This document shows, piece by piece, positions 22,473 to 29,814 of a stretch of DNA of 64,000 nucleotides (its first letter is position 1; the number at the start of each line of letters is the position of its first letter). The stretch is from Blastococcus carthaginiensis (GTDB lineage Bacteria; Actinomycetota; Actinomycetes; Mycobacteriales; Geodermatophilaceae), in contig NZ_JASNFN010000001.1 in NCBI RefSeq assembly GCF_030731085.1, forward strand, positions 434,001-498,000, written 5' to 3'. The notes beneath the pieces are model-generated. The model did no database searches. It had not been told where the DNA came from and worked only from the letters and a program-made list of their open reading frames with translations. The position numbers were made by a program, and so were the translations under genes.

Positions 22473-23729
22473 TCAGCCGGCCGTGGACAGCAGCCGCTGC
22501 AGCCGCGAGACGCCCTCGACCAGGTCCTCGTCGCCCAGCGCGTAGGACATCCGGACGTAGCCGGGGGTGCCGAACGCCTCACCCGGCACGACCGCGACCT
22601 CGGCCTGCTCCAGGATCAGCTCGGCCAGCTCCGCGCTGGTCTCCGCGGTGCGCCCCCCGATCGGCCGCCCGAGCAGGCCCTTGACCGACGGGTAGGCGTA
22701 GAAGGCGCCGTGCGGCTCGGGGCAGGCGACGCCGGGGATCTCCCGGAGCATCGACACGATCGTCTGCCGCCGCCGGTCGAACGCCGTCCGCATCTCCGCC
22801 ACGGCGGAGAGGTCGCCGGTCAGCGCGGCGATCGCCGCCGCCTGGGACACGTTCGCGACGTTCGAGGTCGCGTGCGACTGGAGGTTGGTCGCCGCCTTGA
22901 CGACGTCGGCCGGGCCTGCGATCCAGCCCACCCGCCAGCCGGTCATCGCGTAGGTCTTGGCGACCCCGTTCACCACGACGCACCGGTCGGCGAGCTCGGG
23001 GACCAGCACCGGCATCGACGGCGCCGTGAGCCCGCCGTAGGTCAGGTGCTCGTAGATCTCGTCGGTGAGCACCCACAGGCCGGCGTCGAGCGCCCAGCGA
23101 CCGATCTCCTCCACCTGCTCGGCCGGGTAGACCGCCCCGGTGGGGTTGGAGGGGGAGCAGAACAGCAGCGCCTTCGTGCGCGGGGTGCGGGCGGCCTCGA
23201 GCTGGGCGGCCGAGACCAGGTAGCCGCTCTGCTCGTCGGCCACCACCGGCACGGGGACGCCGCCGGCCAGCCGGATGGCCTCCGGGTAGGTGGTCCAGTA
23301 GGGCGCGGGCAGCAGGACCTCGTCGCCGGGGTCGAGCATCGTCGCGAACGCCTCGTAGACCGCCTGCTTGCCGCCGTTGGTCACCAGCACCTGGGCCGGC
23401 GTGAGCTGCAGGCCGGAGTCGCGGGCGGTCTTCGCGACGATCGCCTCCTTGAGCGCGGGCAGGCCACCGGCGGGGGTGTACCGGTGCATCGCCGGCGTCC
23501 GCGCGGCGGTGATGGCGGCCTCGACCACGTAGTCCGGCGTCGGGAAGTCCGGCTCGCCGGCGCCGAAACCGATCACCGGCTTCCCGGCGGCCTTGAGGGC
23601 CTTGGCCTTCGCGTCCACCGCCAGCGTCGCGGACTCGGCGATGGCGCCGACGCGACGGGAGATGCGGCGCGCGGCGGGCGGCAGCTCGGTGGAACGGGCG
23701 GCGGACCCCGGAGCGGAGGCGTCGGTCAT
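22473..23729 (-). CDS. Class I pyridoxal-phosphate aminotransferase (aspartate-type)
   Basis: The roughly 418-residue fold-type-I aminotransferase has VIGFGAGEPDFPTPDYV at the substrate site, LVTNGGKQAVYEAF, LLPAPYWTTYPE, FCSPSNPTG, TDEIYEHLTYG and the PLP lysine K258 in VVNGVAKTYAMTGWRVGW. The C-terminal Arg in PGYVRMSYALGDE should bind the substrate carboxylate. These features match the AspC/prephenate aminotransferase group (Ib), and the equivalent gene follows hadABC in some actinobacteria. ATG 23729 was chosen; GTG 23735, two codons upstream, is equally possible and neither has a clear ribosome-binding site. It converges with hadB. Confidence 0.9.
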   Translation of the reverse strand: MTDASAPGSAARSTELPPAARRISRRVGAIAESATLAVDAKAKALKAAGKPVIGFGAGEPDFPTPDYVVEAAITAARTPAMHRYTPAGGLPALKEAIVAKTARDSGLQLTPAQVLVTNGGKQAVYEAFATMLDPGDEVLLPAPYWTTYPEAIRLAGGVPVPVVADEQSGYLVSAAQLEAARTPRTKALLFCSPSNPTGAVYPAEQVEEIGRWALDAGLWVLTDEIYEHLTYGGLTAPSMPVLVPELADRCVVVNGVAKTYAMTGWRVGWIAGPADVVKAATNLQSHATSNVANVSQAAAIAALTGDLSAVAEMRTAFDRRRQTIVSMLREIPGVACPEPHGAFYAYPSVKGLLGRPIGGRTAETSAELAELILEQAEVAVVPGEAFGTPGYVRMSYALGDEDLVEGVSRLQRLLSTAG

Positions 23730-23849
23730 GGGCACATCGTGTCAAAGACCACGGCCGGGGGGTCGTCCGCCTGTTCCCGCGCAGGTGGCGGAGGTGCCCC
23801 GTCGGGGACGGGGTCGGTGGGACGTTCGCTCCCGCCCGTCGCGGTCCCG

Positions 23850-23855
23850 TACACT
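23850..23855 (+). promoter_or_regulatory. Probable -10 element of the tRNA-Trp-secE-nusG-rplKA unit
   Basis: TACACT is a good -10 match about 105 bases before tRNA-Trp. The best -35 candidate, TTCGCT at 23825-23830, is weak and has a 19-base spacer. A small hairpin (CCCCGGA/TCCGGGG, around 23893-23913) lies in the leader before the tRNA. Confidence 0.45.
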
Positions 23856-23959
23856 GGCTTCACCGGGGCCCGTTGACCCCGCCACCGGCGTGCCCCGGAT
23901 CCTCTTCCGGGGTCGGTGCCACCGTGGCGGCGAGACGTCCCGGGGCCCACCCAGGGCAT

Positions 23960-24035
<76 letters not shown>

Positions 24036-24105
24036 GCAGGACACGGCACGACCGACCGACGGCCCTCGCGGGAGTGGCCACCACCGACGAGGCGAGCGAG
24101 GCGCA

Positions 24106-24645
24106 GTGAGCGACGAGAAGCCGGGCCGCGAGGACGACGCGCGCGCCGCCTCCGACGCCGAGCTCACCGACGAGCAGCTGGACCGCGAGGCGCCGGGGGT
24201 CGACGACGCCGCCGCCCTGGAGGCGGCCGAGGACGAGGTGGTCGGCGAGGCGGAGACCGACGAGGACAAGGTCGTCGCCGCGCCGCAGGGTGACCGGGCC
24301 GCCCGCCGACGGGGGCGGATCACCGCCGACGGCGACGAGGACGACGAACCCGCCACGCGGTCCCGCCGCGCCGCGCGGTCGGCCACGGAGCCGGCCCGCG
24401 AGGGCGCCCCGACCCGGTCGCGCGCCGCGGCGGAGCGGGCGCGCGCCGAGGAGCTGCGGCCCCGTCGCTCGATCATGCGCTTCCTGCGCGAGGTGGTCGC
24501 CGAGCTGCGCAAGGTCATCTGGCCGGGCCGGCGCGAGCTGATCACCTACACGACCGTGGTGATCGTGTTCGTCGCGTTCATCGTCGCGCTGGTCGCCGGC
24601 CTCGATCTGCTCTTCGCGCAGGGCGTGCTCGCCGTCTTCGGTTGA
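24106..24645 (+). CDS. secE: Preprotein translocase subunit SecE, with long acidic N-terminal extension
   Basis: Of 179 residues, only the last 62 or so are the SecE domain: SIMRFLREVVAELRKVIWPG, the amphipathic helix, followed by one transmembrane helix. SecE clamps SecY in the translocon. The first 115 residues are hydrophilic, rich in Glu, Asp, Ala and Arg, with no fold visible; shorter versions of this extension occur in other actinobacteria. The start is GTG 24106. An upstream Shine-Dalgarno is weak (GAGCGAGG). It is the first protein gene after tRNA-Trp and is followed by a repeat copy and nusG. Confidence 0.94.
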   Translation: MSDEKPGREDDARAASDAELTDEQLDREAPGVDDAAALEAAEDEVVGEAETDEDKVVAAPQGDRAARRRGRITADGDEDDEPATRSRRAARSATEPAREGAPTRSRAAAERARAEELRPRRSIMRFLREVVAELRKVIWPGRRELITYTTVVIVFVAFIVALVAGLDLLFAQGVLAVFG

Positions 24646-24689
24646 TCCGCCCCCGCGCCTGAACGCCCCCTGACAAGGAAGAGACCCCC

Positions 24690-24766
24690 GTGATCGAGCT
24701 TGCGAGATCACCAATGAGCGCAGCACCGTCGGTCACGACGCCGACGAGCGCCAACGAGGAGAAGTA
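24690..24766 (+). repeat. Interspersed start-codon-proximal repeat, copy C
   Basis: A 77-bp unit between secE and nusG, closely similar to copy A at 2244. Common blocks include CGAGCTTGCGAG, TCACCAATGAGC, GCAGCACCGTCGGTCACGAC and CCGACGAGCGCCAACGAGGAG. It begins GTGA at 24690 and is followed by GTGA of the nusG start at 24767, so it is bracketed by the same tetranucleotide. Its GAGGAG is the nusG ribosome-binding site. AAGGAAGAG upstream of 24690 looks like the displaced, original ribosome-binding site. Confidence 0.8.
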
Positions 24767-24767
24767 G
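24690..24767 (+). CDS. Repeat-encoded mini-ORF leading into nusG
   Basis: GTG 24690 lies six bases after AAGGAAGAG, and the frame runs 25 codons to TAG 24765-24767, which shares its last base with the nusG GTG. The peptide starts VIELARSPMSAAPS when the GTG is written as Val, and parallels the peptides of copies A (VSERASSPMSRAAS) and B (VSELASEPRSAAP). It would couple nusG translation to initiation at the older site. No domain is visible. Confidence 0.4.
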   Translation: MIELARSPMSAAPSVTTPTSANEEK

Positions 24768-25669
24768 TGACCGACCCCCGCGAGCCCTTCGAGACCGACA
24801 ACGCGGTCGAAGGCACCGATCTGGACGACGCTCGATTCGACGAGCGCGGTACCGCCGACGTCGAGACCGGCGCCGGCGAGGCCGGTGCCGCCGAAGGGTC
24901 CAGCGACACCGCCGACCTGGCCGCTGGTGCCGCGATCTCCGACGGCGAGGTCGCCGACGCGACCCCCGAGGTGAAGACCGGGAACCCCGCCACCCTCGCC
25001 ACCGACCCGCAGGTCGCGCCCGCCGACGACTCCGACGTCGCGGTGGAGGAGGACGAGGACCCGGTGGAGGCGCTGCGCAAGGCGCTGCGGATCGCCCCCG
25101 GGGACTGGTACGTCGTCCACTCCTACGCGGGCTACGAGAACAAGGTGAAGACCAACCTCGAGGCGCGCATCCAGTCCCTCGACGTGGAGGACTACATCTA
25201 CCAGATCGAGGTGCCCACCGAGGAGGTCACCGAGATCAAGAACGGCAAGCGCTCGCAGGTCAACCGCAAGGTCCTGCCGGGTTACCTGCTGGTGCGCATG
25301 GAGCTCAACGATGAGTCGTGGGGCGCGGTCCGCAACACCCCCGGGGTCACCGGCTTCGTCGGCGCCACCTCCAAGCCCTCGCCGCTGACCATCGACGAGG
25401 TCGTGAAGATCCTCGCGCCGGCCACCACGCCGCAGGCGCCGCGGGCCACCGAGACCGCCGCGGCGAGCACGGGCGCCGCCGCCGCGCCGGCCGCCGTCGT
25501 CGACTTCGAGGTGGGCGAGTCGGTGACCGTCATGGACGGCCCCTTCGCCACGCTGCCCGCCACCATCAACGAGATCAACGCCGAGCAGCAGAAGCTGCAG
25601 GTGCTCGTCTCCATCTTCGGCCGCGAGACGCCCGTCGAGCTCTCGTTCAGCCAGGTCCAGAAGATCTGA
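24767..25669 (+). CDS. nusG: Transcription termination/antitermination factor NusG
   Basis: The 300-residue protein has an acidic N-terminal extension (about 105 residues), the NGN domain (APGDWYVVHSYAGYENKVKT to VGATSKPSPLTIDEV), an Ala/Thr-rich linker, and a KOW domain (FEVGESVTVMDGPFATLPAT to the end, SFSQVQKI). NusG binds RNA polymerase and couples it to Rho or the ribosome. The acidic extension is characteristic of actinobacteria. The GTG start at 24767 has GAGGAG from the preceding repeat; the ancestral initiation site seems to have been shifted by the insertion. Confidence 0.95.
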   Translation: MTDPREPFETDNAVEGTDLDDARFDERGTADVETGAGEAGAAEGSSDTADLAAGAAISDGEVADATPEVKTGNPATLATDPQVAPADDSDVAVEEDEDPVEALRKALRIAPGDWYVVHSYAGYENKVKTNLEARIQSLDVEDYIYQIEVPTEEVTEIKNGKRSQVNRKVLPGYLLVRMELNDESWGAVRNTPGVTGFVGATSKPSPLTIDEVVKILAPATTPQAPRATETAAASTGAAAAPAAVVDFEVGESVTVMDGPFATLPATINEINAEQQKLQVLVSIFGRETPVELSFSQVQKI

Positions 25670-25719
25670 CCGACAGGCCCCGAAGACCTCACCACCCAAC
25701 CTGAACCGGAGAACAGAGC

Positions 25720-26151
25720 ATGCCCCCCAGGAAGCGGTTGACCGCGGTCATCAAGCTCCAGATCAACGCCGGTGCGGCCACCCCCGCCCCGCCCGTGGGT
25801 CCGGCGCTGGGTCAGCACGGCGTCAACATCATGGAGTTCTGCAAGGCGTACAACGCCGCGACCGAGTCGCAGCGCGGCAACGTCATCCCCGTGGAGATCT
25901 CGGTCTTCGAGGACCGGTCCTTCACGTTCGTCACCAAGACCCCGCCGGCGGCGCGCATGCTGCTCAAGGCCGCGGGTGTCGAGAAGGGCTCGGGCGAGCC
26001 GCACAAGACCAAGGTCGCCACGGTCACCCGTGACCAGGTCCGCGAGATCGCCACCACGAAGATGGCTGACCTCAACGCCAACTCGCTCGAGCAGGCCGAG
26101 AAGATCATCGCCGGCACCGCCCGGTCGATGGGGATCACCGTCACCGGCTGA
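25720..26151 (+). CDS. rplK: 50S ribosomal protein L11
   Basis: The 143-residue product has the normal L11 length: KLQINAGAATPAPPVGPALGQHGVNIMEF in the N-terminal domain and the rRNA-binding C-terminal domain with AGVEKGSGEPHK and ARSMGITV at the end. It is the thiostrepton-binding region protein of the GTPase centre. ATG 25720 follows CCGGAGAACAGAGC. It probably shares a transcript with nusG and rplA. Confidence 0.98.
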   Translation: MPPRKRLTAVIKLQINAGAATPAPPVGPALGQHGVNIMEFCKAYNAATESQRGNVIPVEISVFEDRSFTFVTKTPPAARMLLKAAGVEKGSGEPHKTKVATVTRDQVREIATTKMADLNANSLEQAEKIIAGTARSMGITVTG

Positions 26152-26249
26152 CGTCAGCCACCAGCACCGCGCTGAAGCAATCGTGGGAGGGCCCCGCCAG
26201 GCCCGTGCACCACGCGACCGGGGCCACGAGCCCCCGGAGAGGAAACACC

Positions 26250-26969
26250 ATGGCGAAGCACGGCAAGAAGTTCCGCGCAGCGGCCGAGAAGGTCGACCGC
26301 GACAACCTGTACAGCCCGCTCCAGGCCGCCACGCTGGCCAAGGAGACGTCGACGACCGCCTACGACGCCACCGTCGAGGTCGCCATGCGCCTGGGCGTCG
26401 ACCCGCGCAAGGCCGACCAGATGGTCCGCGGCACCGTCAACCTGCCGCACGGCACCGGCAAGACCGCCCGCGTCATCGTCTTCGCGACCGGTGACAAGGC
26501 CGCCGAGGCCGAGGCCGCCGGCGCCGACGTCGTGGGCTCCGACGACCTGATCGAGCGGATCCAGGGCGGCTTTCTGGACTTCGACGCCGCGATCGCGACG
26601 CCGGACCAGATGGCCAAGGTCGGTCGCATCGCCCGCATCCTGGGCCCCCGCGGCCTGATGCCGAACCCGAAGACCGGCACCGTCACCCCCGACGTCACCA
26701 AGGCCGTCAACGACATCAAGGGCGGGAAGATCAACTTCCGCGTCGACAAGCAGGCCAACCTGCACCTGGTGATCGGCAAGACGTCGTTCGACGAGGCCAA
26801 GCTGGTCGAGAACTACGCCGCCGCCCTGGACGAGGTGCTCCGCGCCAAGCCGTCCTCGGCCAAGGGCCGGTACCTGAAGAAGGTCACCGTCTCCACCACC
26901 ATGGGCCCGGGCATCCCGGTGGACCCGAACCGCACCCGCAACCTGACGGTGGACGAGCCCACCGCGTGA
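26250..26969 (+). CDS. rplA: 50S ribosomal protein L1
   Basis: The 239-residue product contains the L1 signatures GTVNLPHGTGKTARV, GRIARILGPRGLMPNPKTGT and FRVDKQANLHLVIGK. L1 forms the mobile stalk near the E site and can repress its own mRNA in many bacteria. ATG 26250 has CGGAGAGGAAA upstream and gives the usual N-terminus MAKHGKKFRAAAEKV; an in-frame ATG 45 bases earlier is rejected. A strong terminator follows 24 bases after the stop. Confidence 0.97.
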   Translation: MAKHGKKFRAAAEKVDRDNLYSPLQAATLAKETSTTAYDATVEVAMRLGVDPRKADQMVRGTVNLPHGTGKTARVIVFATGDKAAEAEAAGADVVGSDDLIERIQGGFLDFDAAIATPDQMAKVGRIARILGPRGLMPNPKTGTVTPDVTKAVNDIKGGKINFRVDKQANLHLVIGKTSFDEAKLVENYAAALDEVLRAKPSSAKGRYLKKVTVSTTMGPGIPVDPNRTRNLTVDEPTA

Positions 26970-26992
26970 TGATCAGGTGACCTGGTCGTTCC

Positions 26993-27028
26993 GGGTCCTG
27001 GCTCACCGTCGACAGTGAGCCAGGACCC
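26993..27028 (+). terminator. Terminator after rplA
   Basis: A perfect 14-bp stem, GGGTCCTGGCTCAC (26993-27006) with its complement (27015-27028), has an 8-base loop. A further copy of GTGAGCCAGGAC follows at 27035-27046, so the sequence could re-pair with the left arm in an alternative structure. No T-run. Confidence 0.75.
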
Positions 27029-27044
27029 CGCCGGGTGAGCCAGG

Positions 27045-27078
27045 ACGGCCCCGCTGCGCACCCGCGCGGCGGGGCCGT
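27045..27078 (+). terminator. Second hairpin after rplA
   Basis: A 10-bp stem, ACGGCCCCGC (27045-27054) with GCGGGGCCGT (27069-27078), has a 14-base loop. It lies 16 bases after the first hairpin; the two probably act as a tandem terminator between the rplKA and rplJL units. Confidence 0.55.
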
Positions 27079-27156
27079 CGGCGTCCCAGGGGCAGTGCAG
27101 CGCTCGACGGCGCGGGATGTGACCGGGACGACGGCCGGCGCGCCCGGGGCGGCATG

Positions 27157-27162
27157 TATGCT
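27157..27162 (+). promoter_or_regulatory. Probable extended -10 of the rplJL promoter
   Basis: TATGCT is preceded by TG (TGTATGCT), about 220 bases before rplJ and just before the conserved L10 leader. No good -35 is seen, which is acceptable for an extended -10. Confidence 0.5.
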
Positions 27163-27174
27163 CGTCCCCGTTCC

Positions 27175-27383
27175 CCCCAAGACCGCTGGTCGTCGCACGT
27201 CCGCGTGCGATCGAAGGTCCCGGAGCTCCGGGCGACCCGCGCAGGAGGACGGTTCGATCGGCAGGCGCTCGCGCCCGCCCCTCGCCCCGTGCGCCCTGCG
27301 CCGGGGCGTTCCTCGTCTCCGGGCCCTCCGTCGCACGCAGTCGTGCAGCGTCCAGCAGTCGCCCGACAGACGAGAGGAGGCCC
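27175..27383 (+). ncRNA. rplJ leader (L10-binding autoregulatory region)
   Basis: The untranslated leader of about 200 bases includes CCCAAGACCGCTGGTCGTCG and GCGACCCGCGCAGGAGGACG, which resemble the conserved blocks of the bacterial ribosomal protein L10 leader. In that system L10-L12 binds the leader and represses rplJL translation. The stretch carries no open reading frame of interest. Recognition is by eye; a covariance search would be needed to place the exact kink-turn. Confidence 0.6.
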
Positions 27384-27977
27384 ATGCCCACGCAGGCGAA
27401 GGCCGCGGTGATCGACGAGATCACCGAGCGGTTCCAGTCGTCCAGCGCGGCGGTGCTCACCGAGTACCGCGGGCTGACCGTGGCGCAGCTGACCCAGCTG
27501 CGCCGTTCCCTCGGTGAGGGCAGCAGCTACGCCGTCGTCAAGAACACCCTGACGAAGCGGGCGGCGGACTCGGTCGGGCACTCCGACCTGGCCCCGCTGC
27601 TCAACGGCCCGACCGCGATCGCCTTCATCGAGGGCGACGTCGTCGAGGCCGCCAAGGCCATCCGCGACTTCGCGCGCGCCAACCCGCTGCTCGTCGTCAA
27701 GGGCGGCGTCGTCGAGGGCCGCACCGTCGGCCCCGCCGAGGTCACCGCCCTGGCCGACGTCGAGCCGCGCGAGGTGCTGCTGGCCAAGCTGGCCGGCGCC
27801 ATGAAGGGCAACCTGACCAAGGCTGCCGGGCTGTTCCAGGCCCCGCTGTCGCAGGTCGCCCGGCTCGCCGAGGCGCTCAAGGAGAAGAAGCCCGCCGAGG
27901 CCGGCGCTCCCGAAGCCGCTGCTGCTGACACCACCCCCGACGCTGACGCCGCGGACGCCGCGGCCAGCACCGACTGA
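27384..27977 (+). CDS. rplJ: 50S ribosomal protein L10
   Basis: The 197-residue protein holds the L10 core: AVLTEYRGLTVAQLTQLRRS, VVKNTLTKRA and FIEGDVVEAAKAIRDFA, then the helix that anchors L7/L12 dimers. The last 30 residues are an Ala/Asp-rich tail. ATG 27384 has GAGAGGAGG upstream. It is the first gene of the rplJL operon. Confidence 0.97.
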   Translation: MPTQAKAAVIDEITERFQSSSAAVLTEYRGLTVAQLTQLRRSLGEGSSYAVVKNTLTKRAADSVGHSDLAPLLNGPTAIAFIEGDVVEAAKAIRDFARANPLLVVKGGVVEGRTVGPAEVTALADVEPREVLLAKLAGAMKGNLTKAAGLFQAPLSQVARLAEALKEKKPAEAGAPEAAAADTTPDADAADAAASTD

Positions 27978-27994
27978 TCCCAGAAGGAGACACC

Positions 27995-28390
27995 ATGGCC
28001 AAGCTGTCCACCGCGGAGCTGCTCGACGCGTTCAAGGAGATGACCCTCCTCGAGCTGTCCGACTTCGTGAAGCAGTTCGAGGAGACCTTCGAGGTCACCG
28101 CTGCTGCCCCGGTCGCCGTCGCGGCCGCCCCCGCCGCCGGTGGTGGCGGCGGCGACGCCGGTGCCGCTGCCGAGGAGCAGGACGAGTTCGACGTCATCCT
28201 CGAGAGCGCCGGCGACAAGAAGATCCAGGTCATCAAGGAGGTGCGCGGCCTGACCTCGCTCGGCCTCAAGGAGGCCAAGGACCTGGTCGACAACGCGCCC
28301 AAGCCGGTCCTGGAGAAGGTCGCCAAGGACGCCGCCGAGAAGGCCAAGGCCGCTCTCGAGGGCGCCGGCGCCACCGTCACCGTCAAGTGA
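27995..28390 (+). CDS. rplL: 50S ribosomal protein L7/L12
   Basis: The 131-residue protein has the N-terminal dimer/L10-binding domain (LSTAELLDAFKEMTLLELSD), an Ala/Gly-rich hinge and the C-terminal factor-binding domain (FDVILESAGDKKIQVIKEVR, GLKEAKDLVDNAPK). It recruits translational GTPases. AAGGAG lies just before the ATG, 17 bases after rplJ. A strong hairpin follows. Confidence 0.98.
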   Translation: MAKLSTAELLDAFKEMTLLELSDFVKQFEETFEVTAAAPVAVAAAPAAGGGGGDAGAAAEEQDEFDVILESAGDKKIQVIKEVRGLTSLGLKEAKDLVDNAPKPVLEKVAKDAAEKAKAALEGAGATVTVK

Positions 28391-28427
28391 CCCCCGCCCC
28401 GGCCTGACCGGGGAACGCACCACCAGG

Positions 28428-28461
28428 CAGGGGCCGTCCTCCTTCGGGGGGACGGCCCCTG
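28428..28461 (+). terminator. Terminator after rplL
   Basis: A perfect 12-bp stem, CAGGGGCCGTCC (28428-28439) with GGACGGCCCCTG (28450-28461), has a 10-base loop and lies 37 bases after the rplL stop. It separates the ribosomal operon from the mce operon. Confidence 0.8.
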
Positions 28462-28547
28462 TCGCATGTCCGGGTGGTTTCGACCGTCACAGGGAGACCC
28501 GGGTCACCGGAACTCCGTGACACACGTAACCTTCGCCCCGCGTGATC

Positions 28548-28566
28548 GTTACTGACCGGTAGTGAC
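28548..28566. promoter_or_regulatory. Imperfect palindrome upstream of the mce operon
   Basis: GTTACTGACCGGTAGTGAC has a central ACCGGT and inverted ends GTTACT/AGTGAC (5 of 6 matched). It resembles the small palindromic operators of TetR-type regulators of lipid genes, but the regulator is unknown. It lies 112 bases before the ATPase start. Confidence 0.35.
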
Positions 28567-28572
28567 GCGGTG

Positions 28573-28598
28573 CGATCCCTCCGCATGCGGAGGGATCG
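28573..28598. promoter_or_regulatory. Perfect 26-bp palindrome upstream of the mce operon
   Basis: The half-site CGATCCCTCCGCA is followed immediately by its exact complement, with no spacer, so the whole 26 bp is a perfect palindrome centred between 28585 and 28586. It lies 79 bases upstream of the ATPase GTG. A dimeric repressor site is the simplest explanation; as RNA it would also form a strong hairpin in the leader. Confidence 0.55.
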
Positions 28599-28677
28599 AG
28601 GAGCAGCGCACTGCCGGGGCCCGCCGACGCGGCGGGGTGGGGAACCGGCGGGCAGCCGGGACGGGAGGCAGGGACAC

Positions 28678-29814
28678 GTGGGCGTCGCAGTCGAGGTCTC
28701 GGGGCTGACCAAGTCGTTCGGCAGCCAGAACATCTGGAGCGACGTCACGCTCACCCTCCCGCCCGGGGAGATCTCGGTGCTGCTGGGTCCGTCCGGCACC
28801 GGCAAGTCCGTCTTCCTGAAGTCGCTCGTCGGCCTGCTCAAGCCCGAGAAGGGCTCGATCGTCATCTCCGACACCGACATCGTCACCTGCCGGGAGCACC
28901 GGCTCTACGAGGTCAGGAAGCTGTTCGGCGTCCTCTTCCAGGACGGCGCCCTGTTCGGGTCGATGAACCTGTTCGACAACATCGCCTTCCCGCTGCGCGA
29001 GCACACGAAGAAGAGCGAGTCGGAGATCCGGCGGATCGTCCTCGAGAAGATGGACATGGTCGGCCTGCAGGGAGCCGAGGGGAAGCTGCCCGGCGAGATC
29101 TCGGGGGGCATGCGCAAGCGCGCCGGCCTGGCCCGCGCCCTGGTCCTCGACCCCGAGATCATCCTGTTCGACGAGCCCGACTCGGGCCTCGACCCCGTCC
29201 GCGTGGCCTACCTCAACCAGCTCATCGTCGACCTCAACGCGCAGATCGACGCGACCTTCCTCATCGTCACGCACGACGTCGGCACCGCCCGCACCGTCCC
29301 GGACAACCTCGGCCTGCTGTTCCGCCGCCACCTGGCCATGTTCGGCCCGCGCGAGCAGCTGCTCACCTCCCAGGAGCCGGTGGTCCGCCAGTTCCTCAAC
29401 GGTCGCCGCGAGGGCCCGATCGGCATGAGCGAGGAGAAGGACGTCGCCCAGGTCGAGGCCGAGATGGCGGCCCTCGAGGCCCGTGGCGGCGATCAGCACA
29501 ACGGCATCGGGCCCAAGGGCGCCAGCGGTGGCGACGCCGTGCCGCCGCAGCTCGACCCCTCCCCGGGCCTGCCCGAGCGCCAGGCGGTGCGCCGTCGGCA
29601 GGAGCGGGTCGCCCGGATGCTGCACGAGTTCGACCCGGCCACCGCCGAGGCCATCCGCGCTTCGCTGCCGGAGGACCTGCTGCTGCAGGCCGACGCCGGC
29701 GCCTTCACACCGACCGCGGCTGCCGGTGGCCGGCACTGGGCGCCCGGGCCGGACACGGTCCCGGCCGGCTCCGCGGCCACCGCCGTCCTCCCCCGGTCGG
29801 CGGGTGAACCGTGA
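28678..29814 (+). CDS. mceG: Mce transport ATPase (Mkl/MceG-type ABC ATP-binding protein)
   Basis: The 378-residue protein has an ABC ATPase domain (residues 1-245) with Walker A GPSGTGKS (G37-S44), signature region GEISGGMRKRAGLARAL and Walker B IILFDEPDSGLDP. The last 130 residues form a hydrophilic extension, also present in mycobacterial MceG, that stabilises the Mce complex. It energises uptake of lipids through the YrbE permeases. The GTG at 28678 follows GGGAGGCAGGGA and gives the usual N-terminus (MGVAVEVSGLTKSFG). It is the first gene of the operon; its stop overlaps yrbEA by four bases. In M. tuberculosis the orthologue mkl also lies downstream of rplJL but away from mce genes. Confidence 0.92.
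   Translation: MGVAVEVSGLTKSFGSQNIWSDVTLTLPPGEISVLLGPSGTGKSVFLKSLVGLLKPEKGSIVISDTDIVTCREHRLYEVRKLFGVLFQDGALFGSMNLFDNIAFPLREHTKKSESEIRRIVLEKMDMVGLQGAEGKLPGEISGGMRKRAGLARALVLDPEIILFDEPDSGLDPVRVAYLNQLIVDLNAQIDATFLIVTHDVGTARTVPDNLGLLFRRHLAMFGPREQLLTSQEPVVRQFLNGRREGPIGMSEEKDVAQVEAEMAALEARGGDQHNGIGPKGASGGDAVPPQLDPSPGLPERQAVRRRQERVARMLHEFDPATAEAIRASLPEDLLLQADAGAFTPTAAAGGRHWAPGPDTVPAGSAATAVLPRSAGEP

Noticed and set aside
24075..24105. A fourth, degenerate copy of the 77-bp repeat before secE
   Set aside because: CCGACGAGGCGAGCGAGGCGCA followed by GTGA resembles the 3' end of the repeat, but the 5' half is not present, so chance similarity cannot be excluded.
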